A stretch of DNA of 9,394 nucleotides from an uncultured Clostridia bacterium (GTDB taxonomy: Bacteria; Bacillota; Clostridia; Oscillospirales; CAG-272). The notes under the pieces were generated by a model. It ran no database searches and was not told the DNA's origin. It was given only the letters and a program-made list of their open reading frames with translations. Position numbers and translations under genes: made by a program. Numbering within the stretch: the first letter of the stretch is position 1; each line of letters starts with the position of its first letter. Positions 1-6,406 of the stretch are shown here, piece after piece. The stretch lies in NCBI GenBank assembly GCA_904502055.1, contig CAJGDZ010000064.1:1-9394 (forward strand), in the 5' to 3' direction.

Positions 1-1
1 A

Positions 2-1141
2 GACTGCTATCTCGATCCGATACGCAAAAAACTCATTTACATAACTCCCGAAGAAACAGTCCGTCAGAGAGTAGTATCCTATCTTCTCAATGAATTGAAA
101 GTTCCTCCGGAAATGCTTATTGTAGAATCACATCTCAAGCATTACAAGGTGGATTCCAAACGCAGAGCTGATATTGTTATTCACTCGATTGACGATGAGG
201 GTACAATGTATCCGATAGCAATAGTTGAGTGCAAAGCTCCCGGCGTTGGCTTGGGCGAAAGCGTTGGCGATCAGTTGTGTGATTATTGTAATTCGCTCGG
301 CGCTGATTATGCAATGATGGTAAACGATGTAGAAAGCTTCTGTTTCCATTATGACGCTGAAAAAGAACAATACATACAGATAGACTCCTTGCCGAGCTAT
401 GGTGATATGATTGACGGCAAATACGCTCTTGCTGATTTGGGAACGATGCCCGACAGAGTGCCTTACGATAAGATTCCGCAGTTTATAGAGGAAAACATCG
501 AAGAACTCAGTGCTGATATTAGCCCCAAGACACCGAGAAATCTTGCCTGTGCAGCCTTCAACTTGTGGGAGGGGTTGCTGAATCCAAGGCACAAAATGAA
601 AGCAAAAGCGTATAAGATCTTCACTTTGATTGAAGATTACGGTGTGCGCCAGCTCTCCTATGGCAATGCTGGTGGTGGAGTTTTCTATGGTCTGTACCGT
701 TCGTTCATCCTCGACTACAAGGGCAGTACGGAAATTGTTTCAATTGGATTTACTCCGTATGGATCCTTCGCAAACGCCGACACCGAGAGAACCGCTATGG
801 TAGTAGCCATCGACAATGAGGACGATTCTCATCACGCTTTGCAATACAGCATAGACGATAACCTCCAGCAGGTTGGCAATACATATACGTTCTATCATCA
901 CGGCAAAATCGCTATCGGAAATAAAGGTAGTGGAAAGGTGAGCGAATTGATACAGTTTGTTGCGCCCGAATATGCCGAGATAATTGAGGGTAAGAAGTTC
1001 AATCTTGGGCATCTAACGTTCGATAAAGATTGGGATTTAGACAGCCTCGAAGTTGAAAAGTTGATTGAGAACATTATTTCTTACGCACTGCTTCGAGATG
1101 AATACCGAGCGAAAATAAAAAAAGCCAAGACAAATTCATAA
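2..1141 (+). CDS. Solitary HsdR-N domain (type I restriction R-subunit-like) nuclease, 5' partial
   Basis: The reading frame is open from base 2, so the start lies outside the window; the TTG at 95 is probably internal. The first visible residues (DPIRKKLIYITPEETVRQ, near 14-70) are the typical opening of HsdR N-terminal domain proteins. Counting from the codon at 95, a PD-(D/E)XK core is visible: Glu11 in the leading helix, Asp26 in RRADIVI, and the Glu45-Cys46-Lys47 pair in VECKAPG. All expected catalytic residues are therefore present. After about residue 150 comes a roughly 200-residue C-terminal region that I do not recognise; no helicase motor (Walker A or DEAD box) is seen and the protein ends at a normal stop. 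A full type I R subunit is about 1000 residues, so this is a stand-alone nuclease. No hsdM or hsdS gene is visible downstream. DNA cleavage and a defence role are inferred from the family. Confidence 0.85.
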   Translation, partial: DCYLDPIRKKLIYITPEETVRQRVVSYLLNELKVPPEMLIVESHLKHYKVDSKRRADIVIHSIDDEGTMYPIAIVECKAPGVGLGESVGDQLCDYCNSLGADYAMMVNDVESFCFHYDAEKEQYIQIDSLPSYGDMIDGKYALADLGTMPDRVPYDKIPQFIEENIEELSADISPKTPRNLACAAFNLWEGLLNPRHKMKAKAYKIFTLIEDYGVRQLSYGNAGGGVFYGLYRSFILDYKGSTEIVSIGFTPYGSFANADTERTAMVVAIDNEDDSHHALQYSIDDNLQQVGNTYTFYHHGKIAIGNKGSGKVSELIQFVAPEYAEIIEGKKFNLGHLTFDKDWDLDSLEVEKLIENIISYALLRDEYRAKIKKAKTNS

Positions 1142-1159
1142 CATTGAATTTACCGGCTA

Positions 1160-1188
1160 TTGACATTTCCGCAGTTTTGTGCTATAAT
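1160..1188 (+). promoter_or_regulatory. Perfect sigma-A promoter of the putative noncoding RNA
   Basis: TTGACA (1160-1165), a 17-base spacer and TATAAT (1183-1188) match the vegetative consensus at every position. Transcription is expected to start near 1195. No protein gene with a ribosome binding site follows before the terminator at 1383-1417, which is why an RNA gene is proposed. Confidence 0.85.
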
Positions 1189-1194
1189 AAAAGA

Positions 1195-1417
1195 GCCTTA
1201 ATTGACAACAACTTGTAACTTACATAGATTAGTTTGCAGGCATGATGTGAAGTCTCCGGAAGATAGCGGGTAAGACTAACATTCCATCATCGCCAAGGGA
1301 TAAGTCTATCCTAAAATTTTGAACCACGGATCGGTTTCCAAAAAAGTGCCTCGGGGGTTCGAAATCATAAGCCCCTGCCAAGAAAAAAAGCCATTCGCGT
1401 AAGCGAATGGCTTTTTT
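1195..1417 (+). ncRNA. Putative structured noncoding RNA of about 220 nt, family unknown
   Basis: The stretch lies between a perfect promoter and a strong terminator and holds no convincing plus-strand reading frame. Pairings visible by eye: GGC-ATGATG (1239-1247) with CATCAT-C-GCC (1285-1294); inside it AGTCT (1251-1255) with AGACT (1273-1277) and CCG (1256-1258) with CGG (1267-1269); a separate hairpin GGATA (1298-1302) with TATCC (1307-1311) and loop AGTC; and GAACC (1321-1325) with GGTTC (1356-1360). GCAGG (1236-1240) may also pair with CCTGC (1374-1378). AGACT at 1273-1277 could pair instead with AGTCT at 1303-1307, so two folds compete. I do not recognise a known riboswitch, tmRNA, SRP RNA or RNase P signature. 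A 6S-type RNA or an undescribed clostridial RNA is possible. It might also act as a leader of the FliB-like gene if the terminator is read through. Confidence 0.55.
1383..1417 (+). terminator. Strong intrinsic terminator of the RNA gene
   Basis: AAGCCATTCGC (1388-1398) pairs perfectly with GCGAATGGCTT (1403-1413) around a GTAA tetraloop of the GNRA class, followed by six T (1412-1417). The A-run at 1383-1389 can extend the stem against the T-run. No protein gene ends just before it; the nearest stop is about 240 bases upstream at 1141. This supports a discrete RNA transcript. Confidence 0.9.
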
Positions 1418-1418
1418 C

Positions 1419-1447
1419 TTGCACCTCTCGTTGATTTGTGATATAAT
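1419..1447 (+). promoter_or_regulatory. Likely promoter of the FliB-like gene
   Basis: A perfect TATAAT at 1442-1447 is preceded, 17 bases upstream, by TTGCAC (1419-1424), which keeps only the TTG of the -35 consensus. It starts immediately after the RNA terminator. Expected start near 1454, giving an untranslated leader of about 95 bases. Confidence 0.6.
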
Positions 1448-1498
1448 GGAGCAAAGAAAGGTACGGAAGACATTATCGGCACATGAAAAGAGAGTAAA

Positions 1499-1552
1499 AT
1501 GAAGAAATTACTGCTTTTGCCGGTTATGATAAACAAAGGAAAAAACATATGA
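1499..1552 (+). CDS. Possible 17-codon leader ORF overlapping the FliB-like start
   Basis: An ATG at 1499 opens a frame encoding MKKLLLLPVMINKGKNI, whose TGA stop (1550-1552) overlaps the ATG of the next gene as ATGA. This geometry would allow translational coupling. The upstream purines (AGAGAG) form only a weak ribosome binding site. A reading frame this short can arise by chance, so it is listed as a possibility only. Confidence 0.2.
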   Translation: MKKLLLLPVMINKGKNI

Positions 1553-2442
1553 AGCTTTACGCTTCCGGTTACTACAAAAAATTCCGATGCATTGCTGACA
1601 AGTGCGAGCACAGCTGTTGCATCGGTTGGGAAATTGATATTGACGAAAATACGGTCAGGAAATACCAGCATCTGAACGGCGGCTACGGTGAGGTCATCAA
1701 AAACAGTGTTTCTTTGAAGGACACTCCGCACTTTAAGCTTGGCGAGTATGACCGATGTCCACATCTGAACGGGCAGGGACTTTGTGAGATCATTCTCCAT
1801 ATGGGGGAAGGTTATCTTTGCGATATTTGCCGTGAGCATCCGAGATTTTATAATTATACCGATGTGGCTGAGGTTGGGCTCGGAATGTCTTGCCCCGAAG
1901 CGGCAAGGCTTATTCTTTCCTCTCCCGACTATGCAGTGATTGAGGAGATCGGTGAGATACACGCCGATGCCGACGAGCTTTTGTATAACGGTCGGGCATT
2001 ACGTCACGAAATTTATGAGCTGTTGCAGGATGGAGAGCTTTCCTATTCGGTTGCTCTTGGTAAAATCTATGAACAGTATTCCATAGACGCGGGGGAGACC
2101 GGCGTTTGGTTGCAGATTTTGGACTCGATGGAATATCTCAACAACGGGCACAAGATGTTGTTTATGAACTATTCCTCGGTGCTTCGTCCTCACGGACAGG
2201 AAAGCGACGAATATCTGAAGCGTTTTTTGGCCTATCTCATCTACCGACACTGTACGGAAGCGTTTGACAGGGAGGATTTTGTCCAACGTCTGACCTTCTG
2301 TCTGTTTTGTGAGCGGCTGTTGGCTTCTCTCATCTGTTTAGAAAAAGCAAGATCCCTTTCTGAGGTTGCCGCCTTGGCAAGCATTATTTCCGAGGAGATT
2401 GAATATTCGGATGAGAATACGTTAAAGCTTATGAGTCTTTAA
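1549..2442 (+). CDS. fliB: FliB-like flagellin lysine-N-methylase family protein
   Basis: The 297-residue product opens with the family hallmark: Cys14, Cys19 and the pair Cys23-Cys24 in KFRCIADKCEHSCCIGW. A second cluster follows with Cys70 (CPHLNGQGLC), Cys79, Cys91 and Cys94 (CDICREHPRF), and there is a further Cys in GMSCPEAARLIL. The cysteine-rich N-terminal third is the expected iron-sulfur binding region; the remaining two thirds look helical and are less conserved. Known family members methylate surface lysines of flagellin and have been reported to need a 4Fe-4S cluster. No flagellar gene is present in the window, so the substrate here is unknown; orphan copies are common in Clostridia. 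The start at 1549 is chosen for AAAGGA eight to nine bases upstream and because the family normally begins close to the first cysteine motif. Family assignment is firm; activity on flagellin is not. Confidence 0.85.
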   Translation: MKLYASGYYKKFRCIADKCEHSCCIGWEIDIDENTVRKYQHLNGGYGEVIKNSVSLKDTPHFKLGEYDRCPHLNGQGLCEIILHMGEGYLCDICREHPRFYNYTDVAEVGLGMSCPEAARLILSSPDYAVIEEIGEIHADADELLYNGRALRHEIYELLQDGELSYSVALGKIYEQYSIDAGETGVWLQILDSMEYLNNGHKMLFMNYSSVLRPHGQESDEYLKRFLAYLIYRHCTEAFDREDFVQRLTFCLFCERLLASLICLEKARSLSEVAALASIISEEIEYSDENTLKLMSL

Positions 2443-2473
2443 AAAAGAAAAGCCGCTATGCGGCTTTTCTTTT
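2443..2473. terminator. Bidirectional terminator between convergent genes
   Basis: A 14-base perfect stem, 2443-2456 paired with 2460-2473 around the loop TAT, has a GC core (GCCGC/GCGGC) flanked by A-rich and T-rich arms, so both strands present a hairpin with a T tail. It follows the FliB-like stop directly and lies 16 bases beyond the glycoside hydrolase stop on the other strand, serving both. Confidence 0.9.
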
Positions 2474-2488
2474 TGGATATTTTACGGT

Positions 2489-3448
2489 TTAGAATTCGTT
2501 GAAGACCTCATGATAAGGACGCATTGAGCCGTCCTTGTTGATGAAGCAAAGATTTCCGATGTTGGGGGTCAGGCGCCCGTCCTCCGGAGAGTGAAGATCA
2601 GCACAGCCGCAATACTGAAGGGCGTGCGCTACGAAACCGATGCCGTATTTCCGGAAGGTGGAGAGGGTTACGCGAATGAGCTCCGCGCGTTCCTTATCAT
2701 CGGTGGATCCCCAGCAGCATTCCGAGCAAATCAGCGGCTTGCCGGTCTTTTCGGATTCGGCGATGAAGCGCTTTACTTTATTCTCAAAATAGGCAGTCTC
2801 ACCGTTTCTGTAATACAGATGGGTCAGATAGACGTCGCAGACATCTCCAAAGATCTCCATGGGCTGCATACCGGTGCTTCCGAGACCGAGAGGCTGGGAG
2901 ACGTTATTGGCGCGCATACGGTCGGCCATCCGATGAAGCCATTCCAGCTCGTACTTTTGTATGGTCTCTCTTTCCGGAAAATCTCCGTTGTATGCCATAG
3001 GCTCGTTGCAGATATCCCATACAAGGATCTGTTCCTCGTCGCGGAAGGCTTCGCAGAGCGCATCAATGTAATCGGAGAAGGGATCACCGAATTTCTGCAG
3101 CCAACTGCTGTTGGGCAGGAAGTGGTCGATGTAAACGCTGTCGCCGTCCACCATCGGATCGTGCCAGCGGTTGAAAAGGCAGGGAATTACGTAAATATCA
3201 AGCTCACGGCAGATTTCAATAGCTGTTCTGAGATGCTCAATAAATCGATCCTGCAAGCCGCAGTAAGCATTCCACGAAAGCCAGAGGCGTACGGTGTTCA
3301 TTTTTGGGAATTTTTCTTTGCCGTTGCTGAGCTCACGACGCCAAATTTCCTCGTCAAACATATACCAGTCGGTAAGTGCATTGATCGAATAGCTTGGGTG
3401 GTAGTTGAAGCCCCTAACTTCGCTTGGTTTGATCTTAAGTTCCTTCAT
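2489..3448 (-). CDS. GH5-like (clan GH-A) glycoside hydrolase, cytoplasmic
   Basis: The 319-residue product is a single TIM-barrel-type hydrolase. The catalytic acid/base is probably Glu149 in WDICNEP, after strand 4, and the nucleophile Glu243 in KPLICSECCWG, after strand 7; Arg54 in NTVRLW and His210 in THLYY match other conserved clan GH-A positions. Such retaining enzymes cleave beta-linked glycans or glycosides; homologues carry vague names such as cellulase or endo-1,4-beta-xylanase, and the substrate cannot be read from the sequence. There is no signal peptide or carbohydrate-binding module, so it probably acts inside the cell on imported oligosaccharides. The start is supported by GAAAGGA seven bases upstream (3456-3462). 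It is transcribed away from an AraC-type regulator, which probably controls it. The unusually Cys-rich nucleophile loop (Cys-Ser-Glu-Cys-Cys) fits a cytoplasmic location. Confidence 0.8.
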   Translation of the reverse strand: MKELKIKPSEVRGFNYHPSYSINALTDWYMFDEEIWRRELSNGKEKFPKMNTVRLWLSWNAYCGLQDRFIEHLRTAIEICRELDIYVIPCLFNRWHDPMVDGDSVYIDHFLPNSSWLQKFGDPFSDYIDALCEAFRDEEQILVWDICNEPMAYNGDFPERETIQKYELEWLHRMADRMRANNVSQPLGLGSTGMQPMEIFGDVCDVYLTHLYYRNGETAYFENKVKRFIAESEKTGKPLICSECCWGSTDDKERAELIRVTLSTFRKYGIGFVAHALQYCGCADLHSPEDGRLTPNIGNLCFINKDGSMRPYHEVFNEF

Positions 3449-3480
3449 TTTTTTGTCCTTTCTTGTCAGAATGATTCGGG

Positions 3481-3615
3481 TTATTTAATGCCCATAAGCA
3501 GTTCCATTACGTACATCTTAACCTGATTGAAGGCGGCGCGAAGATTTTCTACGCCAAAGGATTTGTCCTGGTCATACCGTGCGCCGGCAAAACCGAGGTG
3601 CGACACTGCCATCAT
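3481..3615 (-). pseudogene. 44-codon ORF, possible C-terminal gene remnant in the hydrolase leader
   Basis: Reading leftwards from the ATG at 3613-3615 (with another ATG directly inside it) to TAA at 3481-3483 gives a protein-like 44-residue frame containing SFGVENLRAAFNQVKMYVME and ending in LLMGIK. The tail resembles the amphipathic C-terminal helix of a larger enzyme, but I cannot name a family. An in-frame stop lies just upstream of the ATG. The TATAAT of the hydrolase promoter overlaps the start codon, so the expected transcript begins inside the frame, and no ribosome binding site is seen. It is therefore more likely debris of a lost gene, or chance, than an expressed gene. It sits 32 bases upstream of the hydrolase start. 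Confidence 0.3.
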
Positions 3616-3642
3616 TATACCTCTGCTTCACAGTGCCGACAA
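3614..3642 (-). promoter_or_regulatory. Likely promoter of the glycoside hydrolase
   Basis: On the minus strand TTGTCG (3642-3637) and TATAAT (3619-3614) are separated by exactly 17 bases. The -10 is perfect and the -35 matches four of six positions. Transcription would start near 3607, giving the hydrolase a long leader of about 160 bases. Confidence 0.6.
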
Positions 3643-3707
3643 GAACAGATTTGTTGTTTCAGGACGATTAATTTGCTTTTTCTGTTCAAGACCCAATGGT
3701 TTTACTG

Positions 3708-3736
3708 TTGACAGGAGACTACTTTTTTGCTATACT
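3708..3736 (+). promoter_or_regulatory. Promoter of the AraC-type regulator
   Basis: A perfect TTGACA (3708-3713), a 17-base spacer and TATACT (3731-3736, five of six) lie just upstream of the regulator. The start near 3743 gives a leader of about 26 bases. It faces away from the hydrolase promoter, leaving about 65 bases between the two -35 boxes for regulator binding. Confidence 0.8.
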
Positions 3737-3768
3737 GATGATATAAAGTAACGCGCGGAGGAAGGCTT

Positions 3769-4737
3769 GTGAAAAAATATGAGTTGATATCAAATTCACA
3801 AAATCTCTCGTTAAATGTTCTGCTGGTCAAGCTGTTCAAATGCGGGCTTCATTTGCACAGGGAAATAGAGGTGGGGTTGCTTTTAAGGGGCAAGCTTAAG
3901 TTGACCGTTTCGGACTCGACTTACCGTCTGCACGCCGGAGATATGTTTGTTTTAAATTCTATGGATCTCCACAGTCTTGAAGCTGTCGACGGGGGCGTGA
4001 TGATTTTGGCGCTCCAATTTCCCAAAAGCATGATATCGTCGATAAAAGCCGTCGATCCTCCTTGTTTTTCCGATCATGTCATCACCTCTGCCATGGCGGC
4101 CGCATTTCCTCAATATGATGTTCTCAGAGGATTGCTTATCGAGCTTGCCTATCACTATTTTTTTCAAGCGCCACACTTTGAATATAAGTGCACAAGCTTA
4201 CTGAATATGATATATTATCTGATATGTAAAGCACTTCCCACAAGGCTTCCCGAGGGCAATAAGCAATACCGGATGGACAGACGATTGGCACGTATCATAG
4301 ATTATATTGAAGAGCACTATACAGAAAAAATACTGCTTTCCGACATTTCAGAGCGAGAGGGGCTTTCCTTAACCTATCTCTCTCATCTTTTTAAGAAAAA
4401 TCTAAAAATCTCCTTTCAGGAATATCTGGCCGTGAAACGTCTGAGGCATGCCAAGGAACTTTTAACCGATACATCAAAATCAATTACCGATATCAGCATT
4501 GAGAGCGGCTTTTCCGATCCGCGATATCTGAATGCCATTTGCAAAAAATATTATAACTGCTCCGCGACGGAGCTTCGCTCCGAGAAAAGTGAAACGGTAA
4601 CCGAATTTTCCGGAGTCAAATTCAATCAACGTTTCTTTTCCACACGCGACGGTGCGATTGCGTTATTGAATGACCTTCGGGCGGAATATTGTCAAAGGCA
4701 TACGGATCTTTCCATATTGGAGCTGTATGGGTATTAG
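3769..4737 (+). CDS. AraC-family transcriptional regulator
   Basis: The 322-residue product has the usual AraC layout. An N-terminal cupin-like sensing domain (about residues 28-85; HLHREIEVGLLLRGKLKLTV and LHAGDMFVLNSMDLHSL) probably binds a sugar or related ligand. A C-terminal double helix-turn-helix DNA-binding domain (about 171-270) contains ILLSDISEREGLSLTYLSHL and the signature ITDISIESGFSDPRYLNAIC. After it comes an extra tail of about 50 residues (271-322), longer than in most family members and of unknown role. The GTG start at 3769 is chosen because GGAGGAAGG (3757-3765) sits seven bases upstream and the promoter leaves no room for an earlier start. It is divergent from the glycoside hydrolase and is most simply read as its local regulator; the ligand is unknown. 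Confidence 0.9.
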   Translation: MKKYELISNSQNLSLNVLLVKLFKCGLHLHREIEVGLLLRGKLKLTVSDSTYRLHAGDMFVLNSMDLHSLEAVDGGVMILALQFPKSMISSIKAVDPPCFSDHVITSAMAAAFPQYDVLRGLLIELAYHYFFQAPHFEYKCTSLLNMIYYLICKALPTRLPEGNKQYRMDRRLARIIDYIEEHYTEKILLSDISEREGLSLTYLSHLFKKNLKISFQEYLAVKRLRHAKELLTDTSKSITDISIESGFSDPRYLNAICKKYYNCSATELRSEKSETVTEFSGVKFNQRFFSTRDGAIALLNDLRAEYCQRHTDLSILELYGY

Positions 4738-4785
4738 GGCTCAGGGCGGTGGAAATGCTCACGCCCGAAGAACGGTGCAATATAT

Positions 4786-5187
4786 TTATTTGATGTGATA
4801 CCCGGTCATGGTCACTGTGGCGGTCAGGTTTCCGAGGTCGTCCGTTACGTCCACGCGATAGCAGGACGTGTTCTTGCCGTCCTTGATACAAACAGCCTTG
4901 GCAATCAGCGTTTGACCCTTGGCGGCACCCAAAAACGAGATGTCGGAGTGCAGGGAAACGCATCCCATACTCTCCCAATTGGCGGCAACGGCAAATGCAA
5001 AATCTGCCAGCATAAAGTAAGCTCCACCCATTACGGCCCCCATAGCATTGCGGTGGGAATCGGTGATTCGGAGACTGCAGATTGCGGTTTTGTCTCCGAT
5101 CTCGTCGATGGCGGCTCCGTTTTCCATGGCAAATCGGTCTCCCTCAAACATCTTCCTTACTTGCTCCAACGTTTTGCTGTTTTCCAT
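4786..5187 (-). CDS. PaaI-family hotdog-fold thioesterase
   Basis: The 133-residue product has the size of a single hotdog domain. The family motif runs across residues 47-62: Asn47, Gly50, Gly54-Gly55 and Asp62 within NAMGAVMGGAYFMLADFAFA. Members of the PaaI branch of the 4HBT superfamily hydrolyse acyl-CoA or aryl-CoA thioesters, with the Asn/Asp pair placed at the active site. Here the His often found before the Gly-Gly pair is Met53. The substrate cannot be predicted, and no acyl-CoA pathway genes are nearby. The start is supported by GAAAGGA about nine bases upstream (near 5197-5203). It is monocistronic and divergent from the aldolase operon. No clear terminator with a T-run is seen between its stop and the AraC stop. 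Confidence 0.8.
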   Translation of the reverse strand: MENSKTLEQVRKMFEGDRFAMENGAAIDEIGDKTAICSLRITDSHRNAMGAVMGGAYFMLADFAFAVAANWESMGCVSLHSDISFLGAAKGQTLIAKAVCIKDGKNTSCYRVDVTDDLGNLTATVTMTGYHIK

Positions 5188-5226
5188 CTATATATATCCT
5201 TTCTTCATTGCTGAAATAACAAAAAT

Positions 5227-5255
5227 ATTATATCATAACTTTTTCCCAAAGTAAA
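5227..5255 (-). promoter_or_regulatory. Likely promoter of the thioesterase gene
   Basis: Minus-strand TTTACT (5255-5250) and a perfect TATAAT (5232-5227) are separated by 17 bases. It lies back to back with the aldolase operon promoter, with 42 bases between the two -35 boxes. Confidence 0.6.
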
Positions 5256-5297
5256 GTTTGATTATTCAAATTCTGAACATCGAAATGCTGAGAAAAG

Positions 5298-5326
5298 TTG
5301 ACATCTCTGTCGGTTTCTGCTATAAT
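5298..5326 (+). promoter_or_regulatory. Perfect sigma-A promoter of the aldolase-transporter operon
   Basis: TTGACA (5298-5303), a 17-base spacer and TATAAT (5321-5326) match the consensus fully. The expected start near 5333 rules out upstream in-frame start codons and fixes the aldolase start at 5360. Confidence 0.85.
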
Positions 5327-5359
5327 AAATTCATACCAAACGAAAGGCAAATCAAAAAA

Positions 5360-6385
5360 ATGTATAGATTTAACAGCGATTACCTGGAGGGCGCGCACCC
5401 GAACATTCTTGATCGCTTGGTCAAGACCAACTACGAACAAACACCGGGTTACGGCCTCGATCCCATTTGTGACAGCGCAAAGGAAAAGATCCGTGCCGCC
5501 TGCGGCGCGCCAAATGCGAAGGTCTATTTCCTTGTCGGCGGAACGCAGACCAACTATGCGGTTCTGGATTCCATCCTCAGGCGATACGAGGGCGTTCTTG
5601 CGGCTGAAACCGGTCACGTTGCCGTTCACGAGGCGGGCGCGATCGAGTATTCGGGACATAAGGTCTTAACGGTTCCGGGGAAGGACGGAAAGGTGGACGC
5701 AGAGCGGGCAAGAGCCTATCTTGAGGGCTTTTATGCTGACGGATCGTGGCAGCATATGGTTCGCCCCGGCGCGGTCTACATTTCACATCCCTCGGAGTAC
5801 GGTACGCTTTATTCGAAGGAAGAACTGGCTGCTCTGCGCGCGCTCTGCGATGAATACGGAATGCGCCTGTTTCTTGACGGCGCAAGACTGGGATATGCAT
5901 TGGCATCCGAGGGGAGCGACCTGACGCTTACGGACATTGCTTCGCTTTGCGACGTCTTTTATATTGGCGGCACCAAGGTGGGAGCCCTTTTCGGTGAGGC
6001 GGTGGTGTTTACCAATCCGGAGCTTGGCGATGCCTTTTTCACCGAGATCAAGCAGCACGGAGCGCTCTTGGCCAAGGGGCGTATGCTCGGCATCCAGTTT
6101 GACGAGTTGTTTACTGACAATCTTTACGTAAGGATCGCCGACCACGCGGTAAAGATTGCCATGCGGATCAAGCGAGAGCTTACGGCCAAGGGCTACCAAT
6201 TCTATAACGATTCCTATACCAATCAGCAATTTCTGATTCTCTCAAAGGAAAAGCTGGATTCTCTTGAGGGCAAGGTGGCGCTCGACGATTGGGGTCCCTA
6301 TGGCGACGGAATGCGCCTTGTAAGAATCACCACCAGCTGGGCAACCGGCGAGCAAGCGGTAGACACACTTTTATCGCTTCTGTAA
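5360..6385 (+). CDS. Threonine aldolase-type PLP-dependent lyase (beta-eliminating lyase family)
   Basis: The 341-residue fold-type I PLP enzyme begins MYRFNSDYLEGAHPNIL, the usual opening of clostridial threonine aldolases. Recognisable sites are the phosphate-binding GGTQTNY (60-66), His90 in GHVAVHEAGA, which would stack on the cofactor, Asp173 in LFLDGARLG, which contacts the pyridine nitrogen, and Lys206 in YIGGTKVG, the Schiff-base lysine. Family members cleave L-threonine or L-allo-threonine to glycine and acetaldehyde, but related proteins act on other beta-hydroxy amino acids or as beta-eliminating lyases. The frame is open upstream to 5258, but the promoter at 5298-5326 lies inside that extension. 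GAAAGG (5342-5347), a rather distant 12 bases upstream, also favours 5360. The transporter follows after 21 bases, indicating an operon and suggesting it moves the substrate or product. Confidence 0.88.
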   Translation: MYRFNSDYLEGAHPNILDRLVKTNYEQTPGYGLDPICDSAKEKIRAACGAPNAKVYFLVGGTQTNYAVLDSILRRYEGVLAAETGHVAVHEAGAIEYSGHKVLTVPGKDGKVDAERARAYLEGFYADGSWQHMVRPGAVYISHPSEYGTLYSKEELAALRALCDEYGMRLFLDGARLGYALASEGSDLTLTDIASLCDVFYIGGTKVGALFGEAVVFTNPELGDAFFTEIKQHGALLAKGRMLGIQFDELFTDNLYVRIADHAVKIAMRIKRELTAKGYQFYNDSYTNQQFLILSKEKLDSLEGKVALDDWGPYGDGMRLVRITTSWATGEQAVDTLLSLL

Positions 6386-6406
6386 CAAATTAAAAAGGAA
6401 AATATC

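Noticed and set aside
1254..1270. CTCCGG...TAGCGGG resembles part of a cyclic-di-GMP (GEMM) riboswitch.
   Set aside because: The other conserved half of the aptamer and its tetraloop-receptor context are missing; the match is too short.
1353..1380. tRNA-like T-loop string (GGTTCGAAATC) followed by GCCA.
   Set aside because: The T stem does not close around the loop and no matching 5' acceptor strand, D arm or anticodon arm is found 70-95 bases upstream.
1306..1962. 218-codon minus-strand reading frame.
   Set aside because: It lies opposite the FliB-like gene and the RNA terminator, has no ribosome binding site, and its translation matches nothing recognisable; it is a shadow.
2591..3526. 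311-codon plus-strand frame opposite the glycoside hydrolase.
   Set aside because: The minus strand carries both catalytic motifs, a ribosome binding site and a promoter; the plus frame is a long shadow.
3643..3687. Inverted repeat GAACAG/CTGTTC (3643-3648 and 3682-3687) as an AraC operator.
   Set aside because: Six-base arms 33 bases apart can occur by chance, and AraC-type sites are usually direct repeats; not strong enough to annotate.
4795..5214. 139-codon plus-strand frame opposite the thioesterase.
   Set aside because: The minus strand encodes a clear hotdog motif with a proper ribosome binding site and promoter; the plus frame is a shadow.
5258..5359. 34-codon N-terminal extension of the aldolase.
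   Set aside because: The perfect promoter at 5298-5326 lies within it, and the family normally starts at the Met at 5360.
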